From Nitrospiraceae bacterium (GTDB lineage: Bacteria; Nitrospirota; Nitrospiria; Nitrospirales; UBA8639): a DNA stretch of 64,000 nt. The stretch lies in the NCBI GenBank assembly GCA_020632595.1, contig JACKFF010000015.1, forward strand, positions 18,271-82,270. Reading direction: 5' to 3'. A program made the position numbers and the translations under genes. Shown in pieces: positions 1-9,040 of this stretch (position 1 is its first letter; every line of letters begins with the position of its first letter). Under the pieces are notes generated by a model that was not told the origin of the DNA, did not search any database, and saw only the letters and a list, made by a program, of their open reading frames with translations.

Positions 1-618
1 GTTATGGAGCCATGTCAGGGATCGGGCCGAGTACCAAAAGGGAATCGCCATGATCACGGACAGAAGGCCCATGCCGAGTATCGATCCTAACCCGAAAAGG
101 AGGATATACATAATGGCCTGGCTCATGGATAGTGTGGCGTTCAAAGTTAAGAGGATCAGTGCGGCTGATCCGGCCATCCCGTGCATCAAGCCGATCAGCA
201 ACGCACGATAAGGAAAACCATGAGCATGATCATGGGACGTATTGTCAGGGTGTGTGGGTTCGGTATGCCCATGCGCATGAAAGTGGGGAGGGCGATCCGG
301 ATGTTGATGAACATGAAAATGAATCCGGTTTTTTTGTAATCGTCGGAACACGTCGAGCCCCAGGCCTATCAACATCACGCCCACCATGAGTTCCAACCCT
401 GCAGCGAATCGTTCGGGAATGATAGTGCCCAACATCAAAACCAGTGAACTGAAGATCAACAACGTCAGTGTATGCCCCAAACCCCAGACCATCCCCTGCT
501 TGACGGTTTGCGCGATTGATCCACTTCGGGTAGCTAAAGAAGCGACGGCTGCGGCATGGTCGGCCTCACAGGCATGACGCATACCCATTAAAAATCCTAA
601 TCCGAGAATACTGAGCAT
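1..618 (-). CDS. NicO/UreH-type nickel permease, partial (3' end off window)
   Basis: A membrane transporter likely to move Ni2+ (or Co2+). It starts at an ATG at 618 and runs off the left edge, giving about 206 residues. The HX4DH signature of nickel/cobalt permeases is present at residues 15-21 (HACEADH). Several hydrophobic segments follow. A very histidine-rich loop lies at about residues 100-133 (HFHVHQHP, HFHAHGH), and a second motif GLMHGMAGSA comes after it. Such His loops commonly bind the metal. The start overlaps the stop of the upstream small ORF (TAATG), and a hydrogenase maturation protease lies further upstream, so nickel supply for a NiFe hydrogenase is the likely role. The exact subfamily (UreH, RcnA-like, HupE-like) is not settled from the sequence. 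Confidence 0.78.
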   Translation of the reverse strand, partial: MLSILGLGFLMGMRHACEADHAAAVASLATRSGSIAQTVKQGMVWGLGHTLTLLIFSSLVLMLGTIIPERFAAGLELMVGVMLIGLGLDVFRRLQKNRIHFHVHQHPDRPPHFHAHGHTEPTHPDNTSHDHAHGFPYRALLIGLMHGMAGSAALILLTLNATLSMSQAIMYILLFGLGSILGMGLLSVIMAIPFWYSARSLTWLHN

Positions 619-899
619 TAAAATCCTTTGCGATCCGGGCAAGACGGTTGGTGTTGGTGAATCCATGGGCGCCGGCCTGCTAAGCCTTCTCCGGTCGGAG
701 CGGAAGGCTTGAGGACTCGGACAGTAGCGTTCCCCATGCTGACATAGCGTAGGGAATGGTTCAAGTCAAATGACACGTCACGTGCCAAGGCCTCTTCGGG
801 AGCTCGTGCAATGGATTCGGTATCAATCATAAACGCATGCCTGTGGTTTGGAGAGTTGAATGGGTTGTGAGGTGAAAACCCCGAAAAAATTCCAGACAT
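618..899 (-). CDS. small hypothetical protein between protease and nickel permease
   Basis: A 93-residue reading frame that I do not recognise. Its stop codon shares a base with the start of the nickel permease (TAATG), an arrangement typical of translational coupling. A GAGG motif lies about 8 bases before its ATG. The protein contains scattered His residues (about seven, e.g. NHRH, HQHQ) and a single Cys near the C terminus, and has no membrane segment or signal peptide. Its place in a nickel/hydrogenase accessory operon suggests a small accessory role, but this is context only. It could also be a spurious frame, since the codon content is not diagnostic. Confidence 0.45.
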   Translation of the reverse strand: MSGIFSGFSPHNPFNSPNHRHAFMIDTESIARAPEEALARDVSFDLNHSLRYVSMGNATVRVLKPSAPTGEGLAGRRPWIHQHQPSCPDRKGF

Positions 900-968
900 T
901 GGAAAAACCTCATGAAGGACAATAGGTAGTGTATAACATATTTCTCACAGCAAACCGAGTGAGGCCGG

Positions 969-1472
969 TTAGAGAGTTGGTGATTGTTGAGTGGGGAGCG
1001 GTGGGCGGGAGGATTCGTGAATGAATGAGATGATCATGGCGCAAGTCTTTTCAACCGAAGCGGCGACACCCGGGCTCAAGTTTTCTCCAAAGGTGGTATC
1101 CAACACTTCAATGAGAAAGACGGTGATATCCTGAGGGAACGCATCTTGAAAGATGATCCGGCCGGCATGGACGGCATGATCCCAACGAAAATTATGCGGG
1201 TTGAAATTTGGGGGAGGCTGGTTCATCAGGTCAGGGCCGGAAAGCTGAAAGAGGGTGCCCGGTTCAGAGCCGCTACAGCAGGCATCGATCAGGGTCAGCT
1301 TGCCGGCTCCATGAGCCTGAAGCAGCACATCGATCCCATTCGTGCCTGCCTCAACAATCTGAAGATTGGATTGGGGATGTTTGGAAAAATATGACTGGAG
1401 TCGGTGAGCCACCACGACTCCTATCCCGTCATCCTTTCGATAGAGATTCCCGCATCCAATGATCACATGCAT
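969..1472 (-). CDS. NiFe-hydrogenase maturation protease (HyaD/HybD/HupD family)
   Basis: An endopeptidase that removes the C-terminal extension of the hydrogenase large subunit after nickel insertion. The start at 1472 is chosen because family homology begins there (MHVIIGCGN); an upstream in-frame codon at 1526 would add an 18-residue tail unlike the family. The 167-residue length is typical. Visible features are GCGN near the N terminus, the acidic pair of KDDGIG, VEAGTNGIDVL, LTLIDAC (the Asp expected to contact nickel) and the WDHAVHAG histidine segment. The hydrogenase subunits are not in this window. The minus-strand order protease, small ORF, nickel permease suggests they lie beyond the left edge or elsewhere. 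Confidence 0.85.
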   Translation of the reverse strand: MHVIIGCGNLYRKDDGIGVVVAHRLQSYFSKHPQSNLQIVEAGTNGIDVLLQAHGAGKLTLIDACCSGSEPGTLFQLSGPDLMNQPPPNFNPHNFRWDHAVHAGRIIFQDAFPQDITVFLIEVLDTTFGENLSPGVAASVEKTCAMIISFIHESSRPPLPTQQSPTL

Positions 1473-1574
1473 CCAGAAAGTGTAGGCGCAGATTGAGGAA
1501 CTCGGCAATGGTGGCCCGGATTGCACCGTCAGGGAGGAAGAGGCGAGCGAGTCGGAAAGGGGGAGTCTGCTTGG

Positions 1575-3407
1575 TTATTTGCCTAACGCCCGGTCCAGGT
1601 TGAAGGCCGCGCTGATAAGGGCGAGATGCGTAAAGGCTTGCGGAAAATTGCCAAGGGCCTCACCATGATGGCCGGTTTCTTCGGCATAAAGCCCTAGGTG
1701 GTTGGCATATCCGAGCATTTGTTCAAACACAAGGCGGGCTTCTTCTAAGCGATTGCGATCGGCTTGCCCAGCGCGGGTCATCGCTTCTACGAGCCAGAAC
1801 GTACAAAGATTGAACGTGCCTTCCTCTCCGTCCAGCCCGTCCTGAATTTCGGATAAATTATACCGATAGACCAGTCCGTTGGAGACCAGGCCTCCTTCTT
1901 CCGGCTTCCGGTTGATGGCATCCAGGGTCTTGAGCATACGGGGGTCCGTAGGTGACACGAAAAACACCAGAGGCATCACTAAATTGGCGGCATCCAGCGA
2001 ACTGCTTCCATATCGCTGGATAAAGGCTTGTCGTTTTGAATCCCATCCCTTGGACATGATTTCTTCATAGATATTATCCCGGGTTTTCAGCCACCGTTCG
2101 CGGTCTGCGGGGAAGGACCGTTTCTCGGCCAGGCGCAGCCCACGGTCCACGGCCACCCAACACATCAATTTGGAATAGACAAAATGTTGCTGGCCCCCTC
2201 GCACTTCCCATATGCCTTCGTCGGTACGCTGCCAGTTGTCGCAGACCCAATTGATCATGCGCCGAAGGTGTTTCCACAGGTCGTACGAAATCGGGGTGCC
2301 GTACTTATTATAGAGATACACGGAGTCCATCAATTCCCCGTAAATATCGAGTTGGAGTTGCTTGTAGGCACCATTGCCCACTCGGACAGGGTGTGACCCC
2401 CGATAGCCCTCAAGATGGGCCAGGGTTTCTTCGGTGAGCTGGTGGCGCCCGTCAATCCCATACATGAGTTGTAGTGATCCGTCAGGATTCAATTCATGAC
2501 AACGGGCTTCCAGCCAATGCATAAAGGCGGAGGCTTCCTCTGTAAAGCCGATGCGTAATAGACCGTATAAGGTAAACGCGGCGTCCCGTATCCAGGTGTA
2601 TCGGTAATCCCAATTTCGAACCCCGCCGATCTCTTCAGGAAGGCTGCAGGTGGGAGCGGCGACAATCGCACCGGTTGGCTGGAACGTCAACAATTTAAGA
2701 ACTAAAGCCGAGCGGTGAACCATTTCCCGCCACCGGCCTGTGTACGTGCATTTCGACAGCCATCGACGCCAATAGTCGACCGTATGTTTAAATAATTCTT
2801 CTGCTTGTGTTTCCGGGCAGGAGAGGGTGCCCTGGGTATGGCCAGATTCGATTTCCTGCAGACAAAAATCGATTTCCTCCCCTTCTTGAAGAGTGAATTC
2901 GGTGAAAATCCCGTCGCCGTCCTGCGTCAGTGGAATCGTGGATCCAAGTCGAATGGTCAGGCGGGAGGATTGGAAGCGAGCTCCATCCTTGGTGATTGTG
3001 AGTGTATGGGGTTCTCGACCATAGTTGAATGCCGGACGGCATTCGAGACGAAAGGTCATCGATTTTCTGATGGCTTGTACACGGCGGATCAATCCGTCCC
3101 GGATACAGTCAGTGGTGCGAAACCCGACCGGCATAAAATCAATGACCCGCCCCACTCCCACCGGAGTATGAAACCGTGTCACGAGGACATTCGTGTCCGG
3201 CCAATAATATTGTTTGGATTTGACCCCGTCGGGAGTAGGCGCAATTTTAAACCTGCCCCCTTTGGCATCATCCAGAATCGCGCAGAACAGGCTGGGAGAG
3301 TCGAAATAAGGATAGCAGAACCAATCGATGGACCCGTTCATGCCGACCAGTGCAGTCGTCTGCATATTTCCGATCAGGCCGTAATTTTCGATGGGCTGAT
3401 AGGGCAT
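1575..3407 (-). CDS. glycoside hydrolase family 15 protein (glucoamylase/trehalase-like)
   Basis: A 610-residue cytoplasmic protein with no signal peptide. Residues 1-220 form the beta-sandwich N domain (YQPIENYGLIGNMQTTALVG, GSIDWFCYPYFDSPS), followed by an (alpha/alpha)6 barrel. Family motifs include RNWDYRYTWIRDAAFTLYGL and, near residue 530, DGEEGTFNLCTFWLVEAM, which carries a catalytic glutamate. GH15 enzymes of this length in bacteria hydrolyse alpha-linked glucose from oligosaccharides or trehalose, and the sequence does not decide which. Two other alpha-glucosidase-type enzymes lie 17-22 kb away on the same strand, so the segment favours turnover of glycogen or trehalose. The start is the ATG at 3407; no clear ribosome site precedes it. 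Confidence 0.9.
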   Translation of the reverse strand: MPYQPIENYGLIGNMQTTALVGMNGSIDWFCYPYFDSPSLFCAILDDAKGGRFKIAPTPDGVKSKQYYWPDTNVLVTRFHTPVGVGRVIDFMPVGFRTTDCIRDGLIRRVQAIRKSMTFRLECRPAFNYGREPHTLTITKDGARFQSSRLTIRLGSTIPLTQDGDGIFTEFTLQEGEEIDFCLQEIESGHTQGTLSCPETQAEELFKHTVDYWRRWLSKCTYTGRWREMVHRSALVLKLLTFQPTGAIVAAPTCSLPEEIGGVRNWDYRYTWIRDAAFTLYGLLRIGFTEEASAFMHWLEARCHELNPDGSLQLMYGIDGRHQLTEETLAHLEGYRGSHPVRVGNGAYKQLQLDIYGELMDSVYLYNKYGTPISYDLWKHLRRMINWVCDNWQRTDEGIWEVRGGQQHFVYSKLMCWVAVDRGLRLAEKRSFPADRERWLKTRDNIYEEIMSKGWDSKRQAFIQRYGSSSLDAANLVMPLVFFVSPTDPRMLKTLDAINRKPEEGGLVSNGLVYRYNLSEIQDGLDGEEGTFNLCTFWLVEAMTRAGQADRNRLEEARLVFEQMLGYANHLGLYAEETGHHGEALGNFPQAFTHLALISAAFNLDRALGK

Positions 3408-3840
3408 TGTTACAAACGGGTCAATCTCGTGATACGAGAGAGTCGGATTGCTGAACGTCTCTTTTGCCTACCTTATCAGAAAATTCAGGATATGTCCGAA
3501 AAAAATGAACCGGCCCCCGGGATCACGCGAGTGCATGTATGAGGACGTGAACCGTTCCTATTGTGGTGGAAACGTTTTCCGGTCGTTCATCGTAGCACAG
3601 TAAAATGTTGAGCCTAAGCAGTCCCTGGAATACCGGGAAGAGTCTTTGACAGGGTGCGGTCCGGTGCAGTGCCGTAGGGAACCAGATCGGAGTCTTTGTA
3701 CTCGACGACATGCTGTTTAGAGAAATCACCGGCGTGGCAGAATTCAACACCTTCAGGCCTCCACATGAGGACAAGCGGGAGAAATGTTTATTCAGATGGT
3801 GTACCATGGGATCCGGTTGAGCCCTGGCGCGGAAAATACC
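3408..3840 (+). other. spacer between GH15 gene and kinase-like gene
   Basis: This intergenic stretch separates two divergent genes and should hold both promoters. I see no convincing gene, repeat or hairpin-plus-T-run terminator in it. The reading frame of the downstream gene is open from 3784, so up to 57 bases at the right end may be coding if the earlier ATG is used. Confidence 0.5.
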
Positions 3841-4668
3841 ATGCCCATGACACGATCTTATCCCCCAGTCGTGGAAATTTATGGAGCCGAGTACGGCTAT
3901 GAACGGATCCTGAAGGACGATTTTTTCTCCGTCAATGTTCTGTATCGGAATCAGAAAGGCGAACGATACGTCCTGAAGCTCAGCGACTTTCGTTTTGTGC
4001 TGGGCTGGCTGTTTCGCCCTCTGACGGGATGGATATCCAGGCGGGAATATCGCATCTATCAGATGGTGTCTGATCTCCCCGGCATTCCAGCCTTAGGGCC
4101 GCGATACGGAAAACGAGGATATTTTCATCGATTCATTGAAGGGCACACGCTTCATGAAATTGAAAGACGCATCCAGGAACAATTTAAGGTGGTGGTGGGA
4201 GATCCGGCGATGGCTACGTATGCCACAACGCTGGCTCCTGACTTTTTCGATCAATTACGGGGCATTGTTCAGGCGGTTCACCGACGGCGCATTTTCTATG
4301 CGGACTTAAATAAACGGGGGAATATCATTTGTTCAACCGAAGGAAAGCCCTACCTCATCGATTTTCAGATTTGCCTGCCTGTTCCGGTTCGACAGGGTTG
4401 GGTGGGCGCGCTGACTGAGAAGATGTTCCAACGCTTGATTCGAGAGGATCTCTATCATCTGTATAAACACAAACACACTTTCCAACCGCAGAGTTTATCC
4501 GAGAATGAACGTCAGTTGGCGAAACGATCGGATTTGAATAGACGATACCACCGCTACCTTTGGCGGCCCTACATTGCGCTGAAGCGATTGATCTATCCGC
4601 ATGGGAGCAATGAAACCATCTGGTATAAATGGAAAAAGGAAAAAGACCAATCCCCCCGAATGTCCTGA
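3841..4668 (+). CDS. Kdo/WaaP-like lipopolysaccharide kinase family protein
   Basis: A protein of about 275 residues resembling the small eukaryotic-like kinase fold seen in InaA/WaaP (heptose or Kdo kinases) and Rio kinases. The catalytic loop reads YADLNKRGNII (Asp...Asn) and the magnesium loop reads YLIDFQ instead of DFG. An N-terminal YVLKLS segment supplies the likely ATP-binding lysine, and the C terminus is rich in basic and aromatic residues. ATG codons at 3784 and 3841 are both possible; the conserved part begins after 3841, so that one is used. The substrate is unknown: phosphorylation of a lipid A core sugar is the family precedent. It could instead be a protein kinase-like regulator. 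Confidence 0.68.
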   Translation: MPMTRSYPPVVEIYGAEYGYERILKDDFFSVNVLYRNQKGERYVLKLSDFRFVLGWLFRPLTGWISRREYRIYQMVSDLPGIPALGPRYGKRGYFHRFIEGHTLHEIERRIQEQFKVVVGDPAMATYATTLAPDFFDQLRGIVQAVHRRRIFYADLNKRGNIICSTEGKPYLIDFQICLPVPVRQGWVGALTEKMFQRLIREDLYHLYKHKHTFQPQSLSENERQLAKRSDLNRRYHRYLWRPYIALKRLIYPHGSNETIWYKWKKEKDQSPRMS

Positions 4669-4785
4669 TTCTCTGATCGATGCGAGAGGAAGGGGCCTCC
4701 CTCATGCCTCATCATAAAATCTTCTCCCTCCGGGAACGCTCTCCCTGTTATGTGCAGCCGTTCGTATGATGACATCGCCATTCTG

Positions 4786-5307
4786 TTATGCGGGTTGTAA
4801 ATGCAGCATGCTTTTGATGTGTTCCACAATCACTTCTGGCGGTTGGGAAACGTCAACGAAGGGCACGTTGTGAGGTTCTTCAAGCGCCGTGAACTGACTG
4901 GCTAACAGATCGGCTTTCATAAAGTGGTCAGTTCGTGCCTGCAGGCGTGGGTGAAGCAATGCGTAATTGCCTCGCAAATACACCAATGAGACTTGGGGAT
5001 GCCCCTCAGTGATCAACTTCCGGTACGTCTGTTTTAAAGCGGAACACGTGATGACCGCGCGCTGGGATTGGGTTATCAGATCGTGAACCAGTTGATGGAT
5101 CGCCAAGAGCCAGGGAATCCGGTCTTTGTCGCTTAACGGAACTCCACCAAACATTTTGGACATATTGCTGGGTGAATGGAAATCATCGCCTTCGTAAAAA
5201 GACCAACCAAGCTTTCTGGCCAGGAGTTGACCAATGGTTGTTTTTCCTGAACCCGAGACACCCATAAGAATCACGATCCGTATGTCCCGGTTCTTTGCCT
5301 CCCTCAT
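4786..5307 (-). CDS. gntK: gluconokinase
   Basis: Phosphorylates D-gluconate to 6-phosphogluconate with ATP, feeding the pentose phosphate or Entner-Doudoroff routes. The P-loop GVSGSGKTT lies near the N terminus. It is followed by the family motifs FYEGDDFHSPSN, CSALKQTYR (substrate-binding Cys-Ser-Ala-Leu-Lys), YLRGN and R..HFM, with FVDVS near the end. The 173-residue length is normal. The ATG at 5307 is preferred over the TTG two codons upstream. It begins about 10 bases after the stop of the bacterioferritin-like gene, so the two are probably co-transcribed. With the glycosidases nearby, this supports sugar use or glucose salvage. Confidence 0.9.
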   Translation of the reverse strand: MREAKNRDIRIVILMGVSGSGKTTIGQLLARKLGWSFYEGDDFHSPSNMSKMFGGVPLSDKDRIPWLLAIHQLVHDLITQSQRAVITCSALKQTYRKLITEGHPQVSLVYLRGNYALLHPRLQARTDHFMKADLLASQFTALEEPHNVPFVDVSQPPEVIVEHIKSMLHLQPA

Positions 5308-5316
5308 AGCCAATCG

Positions 5317-5856
5317 TTAGGAGCCCATTTCCTCCAGAAGTGAGACGAGGTCATCAGCGTGCTCTTCCTCGACAGCCAAAATGCCCTCCAACATGCGGCG
5401 GGATGTGGAATCCTTCGTGTCTAGATAGTTGATCACTTCCCGATAGCTATCAATGGCAATGCGCTCGGCCACCAGATCCTCCTTGATCATGTCGACCAGA
5501 GATGTGCCTTCCACATATTCGGAATGACTGCGCATGAGCATTCCCTCAGGGGAGAGATTCGGTTCGCCGCCCAGTTGGACGATCCGCTCCGCCAATTGAT
5601 CGGCATGGCCTTGCTCTTCATTGGCATGTTGGAGAAATTCCGCCGCCACGCTCTGAGCATGAATGCCTGACGCCATATAATAGTGCCGCTTATACCGGAG
5701 GACACAGACGATTTCAGTTGCCAGGGCTTCGTTGAGTAGCTTAATCACCGTATCCCGGTCGGCTGCATACCCAGGCGTCACCGCCCCTTTTTCCATGTGT
5801 TCTCTTGCGCGTTTGCGTAAGGTTTGTACGTCTGTGAGAAATGGTTGATCCTTCAT
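5317..5856 (-). CDS. bacterioferritin-like ferritin-fold protein
   Basis: A 179-residue four-helix-bundle protein with the di-iron ligand pattern of the ferritin/bacterioferritin group. The pattern runs EIVCVLRYKRHYY in helix A, EEQGHADQL in helix B, EDLVAERIAIDSYREVI in helix C and AVEEEHADDL in helix D. It is expected to oxidise and store iron or protect against iron-driven oxidative damage in the cytoplasm. The start ATG at 5856 has a strong TAGGAGG site 6 bases before it. Whether it binds haem like true bacterioferritin cannot be said. It is the first gene of a likely two-gene unit with gluconokinase. Confidence 0.85.
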   Translation of the reverse strand: MKDQPFLTDVQTLRKRAREHMEKGAVTPGYAADRDTVIKLLNEALATEIVCVLRYKRHYYMASGIHAQSVAAEFLQHANEEQGHADQLAERIVQLGGEPNLSPEGMLMRSHSEYVEGTSLVDMIKEDLVAERIAIDSYREVINYLDTKDSTSRRMLEGILAVEEEHADDLVSLLEEMGS

Positions 5857-6363
5857 TCACGCCTCCTAACGTTGTTGACTGGTCTTCAAAAGCAACATGA
5901 CAGCTCATGAACCCTCAGCAGCTTGGTTCCATGCTAAGGGGTGCATGGACTGCCTTCATGATCTTTATGAATTTTCTCAGCCCGGTCTGTCAGAGGACAA
6001 TAACCAAAATCTTTATTTCATTCCGCATTTTATCTAAAAAGCGGAAGACGCCCTGGAGAACGCATAGGGACAGGAGAGTCACCTGAACGTTTGTCAGCCA
6101 GGGTTCTTCTCAGTACCCCCTTCTGTCATTTTCTTTCTAGGACCTTTGGCCTGCCGGAGGAAATGTGGCGTGAATAGAGTCCCTGGGTTCGGCTTGAAAA
6201 TGAGGGTTGGGAATTCCATTCATTCATAGGAGAGAAACGAAGGGTTAAAAGCACTCGTGTACACTTCTGGGGCATGACCCCCATCGCTTATGAGGTAGGC
6301 AACGCCAAGCCCTCGTTCCTCGTCATTCACGAGCTGTCTCTTCGTGAGTCATCGATAGCGTAT
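5857..6363. other. spacer before miniature element A
   Basis: About 500 bases upstream of the bacterioferritin-like gene. No supported gene was found. The part next to 5857 must contain the promoter of the minus-strand ferritin-gluconokinase unit. The right end carries the CGTAT target duplication (6359-6363) of the adjacent miniature element. Confidence 0.5.
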
Positions 6364-6554
6364 GGGTCTGTTGAAAAAAGCCGCCAGCGGCGTTCTCGCC
6401 ATTTTTCCGTGCTCACGTACGACGCGTACGCTCCGCGCGTAAAAATGGCTGCGGCCTTGCTGGACGGACTTTTTTGAACCGACCCGGAGCCTTTGATGAG
6501 TAAACTAATCCTGGGCAAATTTTCTCTTGAACATCTTTATTATTCAACACTCCC
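6364..6554 (-). mobile_element. 191-bp miniature element, copy A
   Basis: A 191-bp element with GGGTCTGTTGAA at one end and TTCAACACTCCC at the other, which form an imperfect terminal inverted repeat. It is flanked by a perfect 5-bp direct repeat CGTAT (6359-6363 and 6555-6559). It is near-identical, in opposite orientation, to copy B at 10683-10873, and matches C (27183-27373) and D (52961-53209). It carries no gene and has long internal complementary stretches, including GCCGCCAGCGGC and GTACGCTCCGCGCG. The structure fits a non-autonomous MITE moved by a transposase encoded elsewhere. Confidence 0.85.
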
Positions 6555-6799
6555 CGTATCGGCATTTTGAAGCGCGGGGAAAATGGCTGGGGCAAGGTTC
6601 TGCTCAAGCCTGCAGCTTGAGAATATGAAAATGGGAGATGACTCATCACGAGCAACCGGGTTGCTCTCAGATGTGATGTGTGGCGAGATTGTCGGCTAAA
6701 TCCTGGTTGAATTTCGTAACGCAAAAGCCGAGGGCCGGGCAGGTCAATTGTGACCTCACCCGGACGGTCGGCATTGGGACAATCCGGTAACCCGGTGTT
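6555..6799. other. spacer downstream of pyrophosphatase
   Basis: Follows the stop of the pyrophosphatase gene on the minus strand and ends at miniature element A. No gene was supported. It would carry the pyrophosphatase transcript end, but no clear hairpin followed by a T-run was seen. Confidence 0.4.
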
Positions 6800-7351
6800 T
6801 TAAAACATATCTTTATACATCGCAAGGCTCTGATTCAGAATGTTTTGAGCCACTTTTTTCTCTAAAAATTCCTCCACCACCACCGCTTTATGTTCAAGCG
6901 TCTTGTACTCTTCAAAGAAATGCCGCATTTCGGAAATAAAGTGTTGGGGCAATTCGGAAATATCCTTAATATGACTGACGCTTGGGTCGCCTGCCGCAAC
7001 TGCGATGATTTTGTCATCCGCCTCTCCGTTATCAAGCATGCGCATGACGCCAATGACTTTGGCCGGTACGATGCACATCGGGACGACATCAATTTGTGAA
7101 ATCACAAGAATATCCAAGGGATCTTTATCTTCACAATAGGATTGCGGAATGAATCCGTAATTGGCAGGGTAATACACGGAAGAATATAGCACTCTGTCCA
7201 GTATCAGCAGGCCACTCTCTTTGTCTAATTCATACTTTGCTCTCGTGCCTTTGGGAATCTCAATGATTCCATTCACGAACTCGGGTAATTTGTCTCCGGG
7301 ACTGGCATGATGCCAGGGATTAAAATACTGACTCTTGGCTAATTTGGGCAT
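6800..7351 (-). CDS. ppa: inorganic pyrophosphatase (family I)
   Basis: Hydrolyses pyrophosphate to two phosphates, pulling biosynthetic reactions forward. The 183-residue protein has the family I core: EIPKGTRAKYELDKESGLLILDR, YPANYGFIPQSYCEDKDPLDILV (the DxDPxD metal-binding signature as EDKDPLD), and GVMRMLDNGEADDKIIAV. The ATG at 7351 is chosen because AGGAAA lies about 7 bases before it and homology starts at MPKLAKSQYFNPWH; an upstream in-frame codon at 7456 would add an unlikely leader. It stands alone on the minus strand. Confidence 0.95.
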   Translation of the reverse strand: MPKLAKSQYFNPWHHASPGDKLPEFVNGIIEIPKGTRAKYELDKESGLLILDRVLYSSVYYPANYGFIPQSYCEDKDPLDILVISQIDVVPMCIVPAKVIGVMRMLDNGEADDKIIAVAAGDPSVSHIKDISELPQHFISEMRHFFEEYKTLEHKAVVVEEFLEKKVAQNILNQSLAMYKDMF

Positions 7352-8270
7352 CGTGGGTTTCCTAATACATAGTAGTTGGTGATTGTGGTGCTTTCTCTGC
7401 AAAAGCGCTCTACATATGGTCCATAAGATGAAAATACGTTTTCCGAATCCTGGCACGTGAAATCTGCCTTTTAATTGTTCCCCCGTATAGTGTTCTCCAT
7501 TTCCACATCCCGTTTCATAAATGTGTTCTTCCCCTTGAAAAAGCTGACCCGGGAGTTTCCTGCGCCGGTTTTACCGGATATCCGTTCAAGCCTCTCCCAT
7601 CAAATGGTTTCTAGCCGCGATGGTCCAGTCTGCCAAGAAAATCTCAACCATTCGCCCTGGAGGCATTGCCACCCGCTGGAGCCGGTCTTGCTGAGGGGAG
7701 GAATGTGCTGGAAGGGATGAGGGCTTCGGCCTGAGGGGGAAAGCCACATGGCACACTGACCTTCTTTGTATAAGAGGTCGGTCCTGAACGATTATCCGGA
7801 AGTTTGGGTCGGCGTTGCCGCAAGAATACCGAACCTTCACTCTTCTGTAAAGTCCGAAGAGACCATGGTGAATCCATCAATTCGGGCAAAGGGCTTGAGA
7901 AGCCTATGCCTCCTGGTTGTTTCAAGGCTGAAAAATTTCCAGGATAACGATTGCGAGAACATCCGCATTGTATATGAGGGCCGGCAGCCGGATTGGACCG
8001 TTTAAGGGCGAGGAGCAGCCCTATTTCAGGGAGGGGGATTTTGATTCGCGTCATTTCTGGGGTTTGCCGGCCCACCATCAGGATGCACGCTGAACGTGTG
8101 GTGTGGTGACCCTACAAATCTTCTTGCAGCTTTTTTCATGGGAACCATGATCGATCAGCCTCGCGGTTTCTGAAGGGGGCATGTGCCCGGTAGGTGACCG
8201 GTCCTTATTCAGCCGCTGGGGTGTCCTGCACCCGCAATAGTGAATGAAGCGTAGCGTTGGATCATACACA
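7352..8270. other. gene-poor spacer with a decayed copy of a small protein gene
   Basis: About 900 bases with no intact gene. On the minus strand, the segment at about 7985-8062 translates as KIPLPEIGLLLALKRSNPAAG. This aligns with the core of the 61-residue protein encoded at 9041-9226 (KLTPEQRLLLALELSDAAAA); nucleotide similarity extends on both sides, including the gctgtttcaagg-like stretch. It is best read as a relic duplicate. The remaining open frames here overlap each other on both strands and show no recognisable domain. Confidence 0.5.
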
Positions 8271-8759
8271 CTATCCCGTGCGGGAATGTTCGAAGACCGA
8301 CAAATTGTCGCCGGTCAGTGTGTACGCTTTGCCAAACCCCATCACAAACTGCCCGCTCTTCGTGTGCAGTTGAAACAGAACAAAGTCCGGCAGTTGCCGT
8401 AACAGGCCTGCCATCTTGCCATGCCGTTCCTGGTAGTCGTCCAGCACAGACTCGTATTCGGGATGATCGGGCGGAATATGGGTGGCCTCACACACGTAAT
8501 GCACCCTCGTCCTGGCGAAAATCTGTAATGTCGACTGTTCATCGGCAATGATCATGATGGCAACAGTCCGGTTTGCCAGCAGGTGGCGGGTATGTGCGGC
8601 CAGTTGACTGACAAAGATGTAAAAGTTGCCGGGAGCCCTGTGCAAGTAGGGGGTATAGCTGCAGTGGGGAATGCCGTCCATCCCGACTGTGGAGAGTTGG
8701 AGACTCTGCATGCTGTCTATGAGACTGGCTAACACCGTAGCCGGCTGCTCATTGTTCAT
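8271..8759 (-). CDS. HugZ-like haem-degrading / pyridoxamine 5'-phosphate oxidase-fold protein
   Basis: A protein of about 162 residues with the split-barrel flavin/haem fold. Typical segments are LSTVGMDGIPHCSYTPYL, FYIFVSQLAAHTRHLLAN, IFARTRVHYVC and HTKSGQFVMGFGKAYTL near the C terminus. In HugZ proteins the C-terminal GFG-A region lies close to the haem. The role would be oxidative haem breakdown or flavin-dependent reduction in the cytoplasm. The ATG at 8759 is used; a TTG at 8768 is also possible, and a GGAGG sits upstream of both. No partner genes for haem uptake are adjacent, so the physiological role is inferred from family only. Confidence 0.78.
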   Translation of the reverse strand: MNNEQPATVLASLIDSMQSLQLSTVGMDGIPHCSYTPYLHRAPGNFYIFVSQLAAHTRHLLANRTVAIMIIADEQSTLQIFARTRVHYVCEATHIPPDHPEYESVLDDYQERHGKMAGLLRQLPDFVLFQLHTKSGQFVMGFGKAYTLTGDNLSVFEHSRTG

Positions 8760-9040
8760 GGGATTCAACTACCTCCGTTTGAAGGTTCCAGGTGAAAAGT
8801 CGGGAAGCGAATGATGACCCGTGCGCTTTCCCCTGATGTCGGATTCTATGGCAAATACGCATACAGAGAGAAAAATTCAATGAGTTGTCTTCCTCATTTA
8901 TAAGGGATCAAAACCGTTCTGTCCTGCTGTTCTCGTGTTTTGATAGTACGGGAATGGGTCTATTTGTCAAGGCGCAGCCAGACAGAATGGTCGGATAAGG
9001 ACTTGTGCTTTGGCTGTTTCAAGGCGGCAAAGAATGACGG

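Noticed and set aside
7475..8078. Several overlapping open frames on both strands (7475-7720, 7586-7840, 7644-8078)
   Set aside because: They overlap each other and show no domain or ribosome site. The only recognisable piece is the relic at about 7985-8062.
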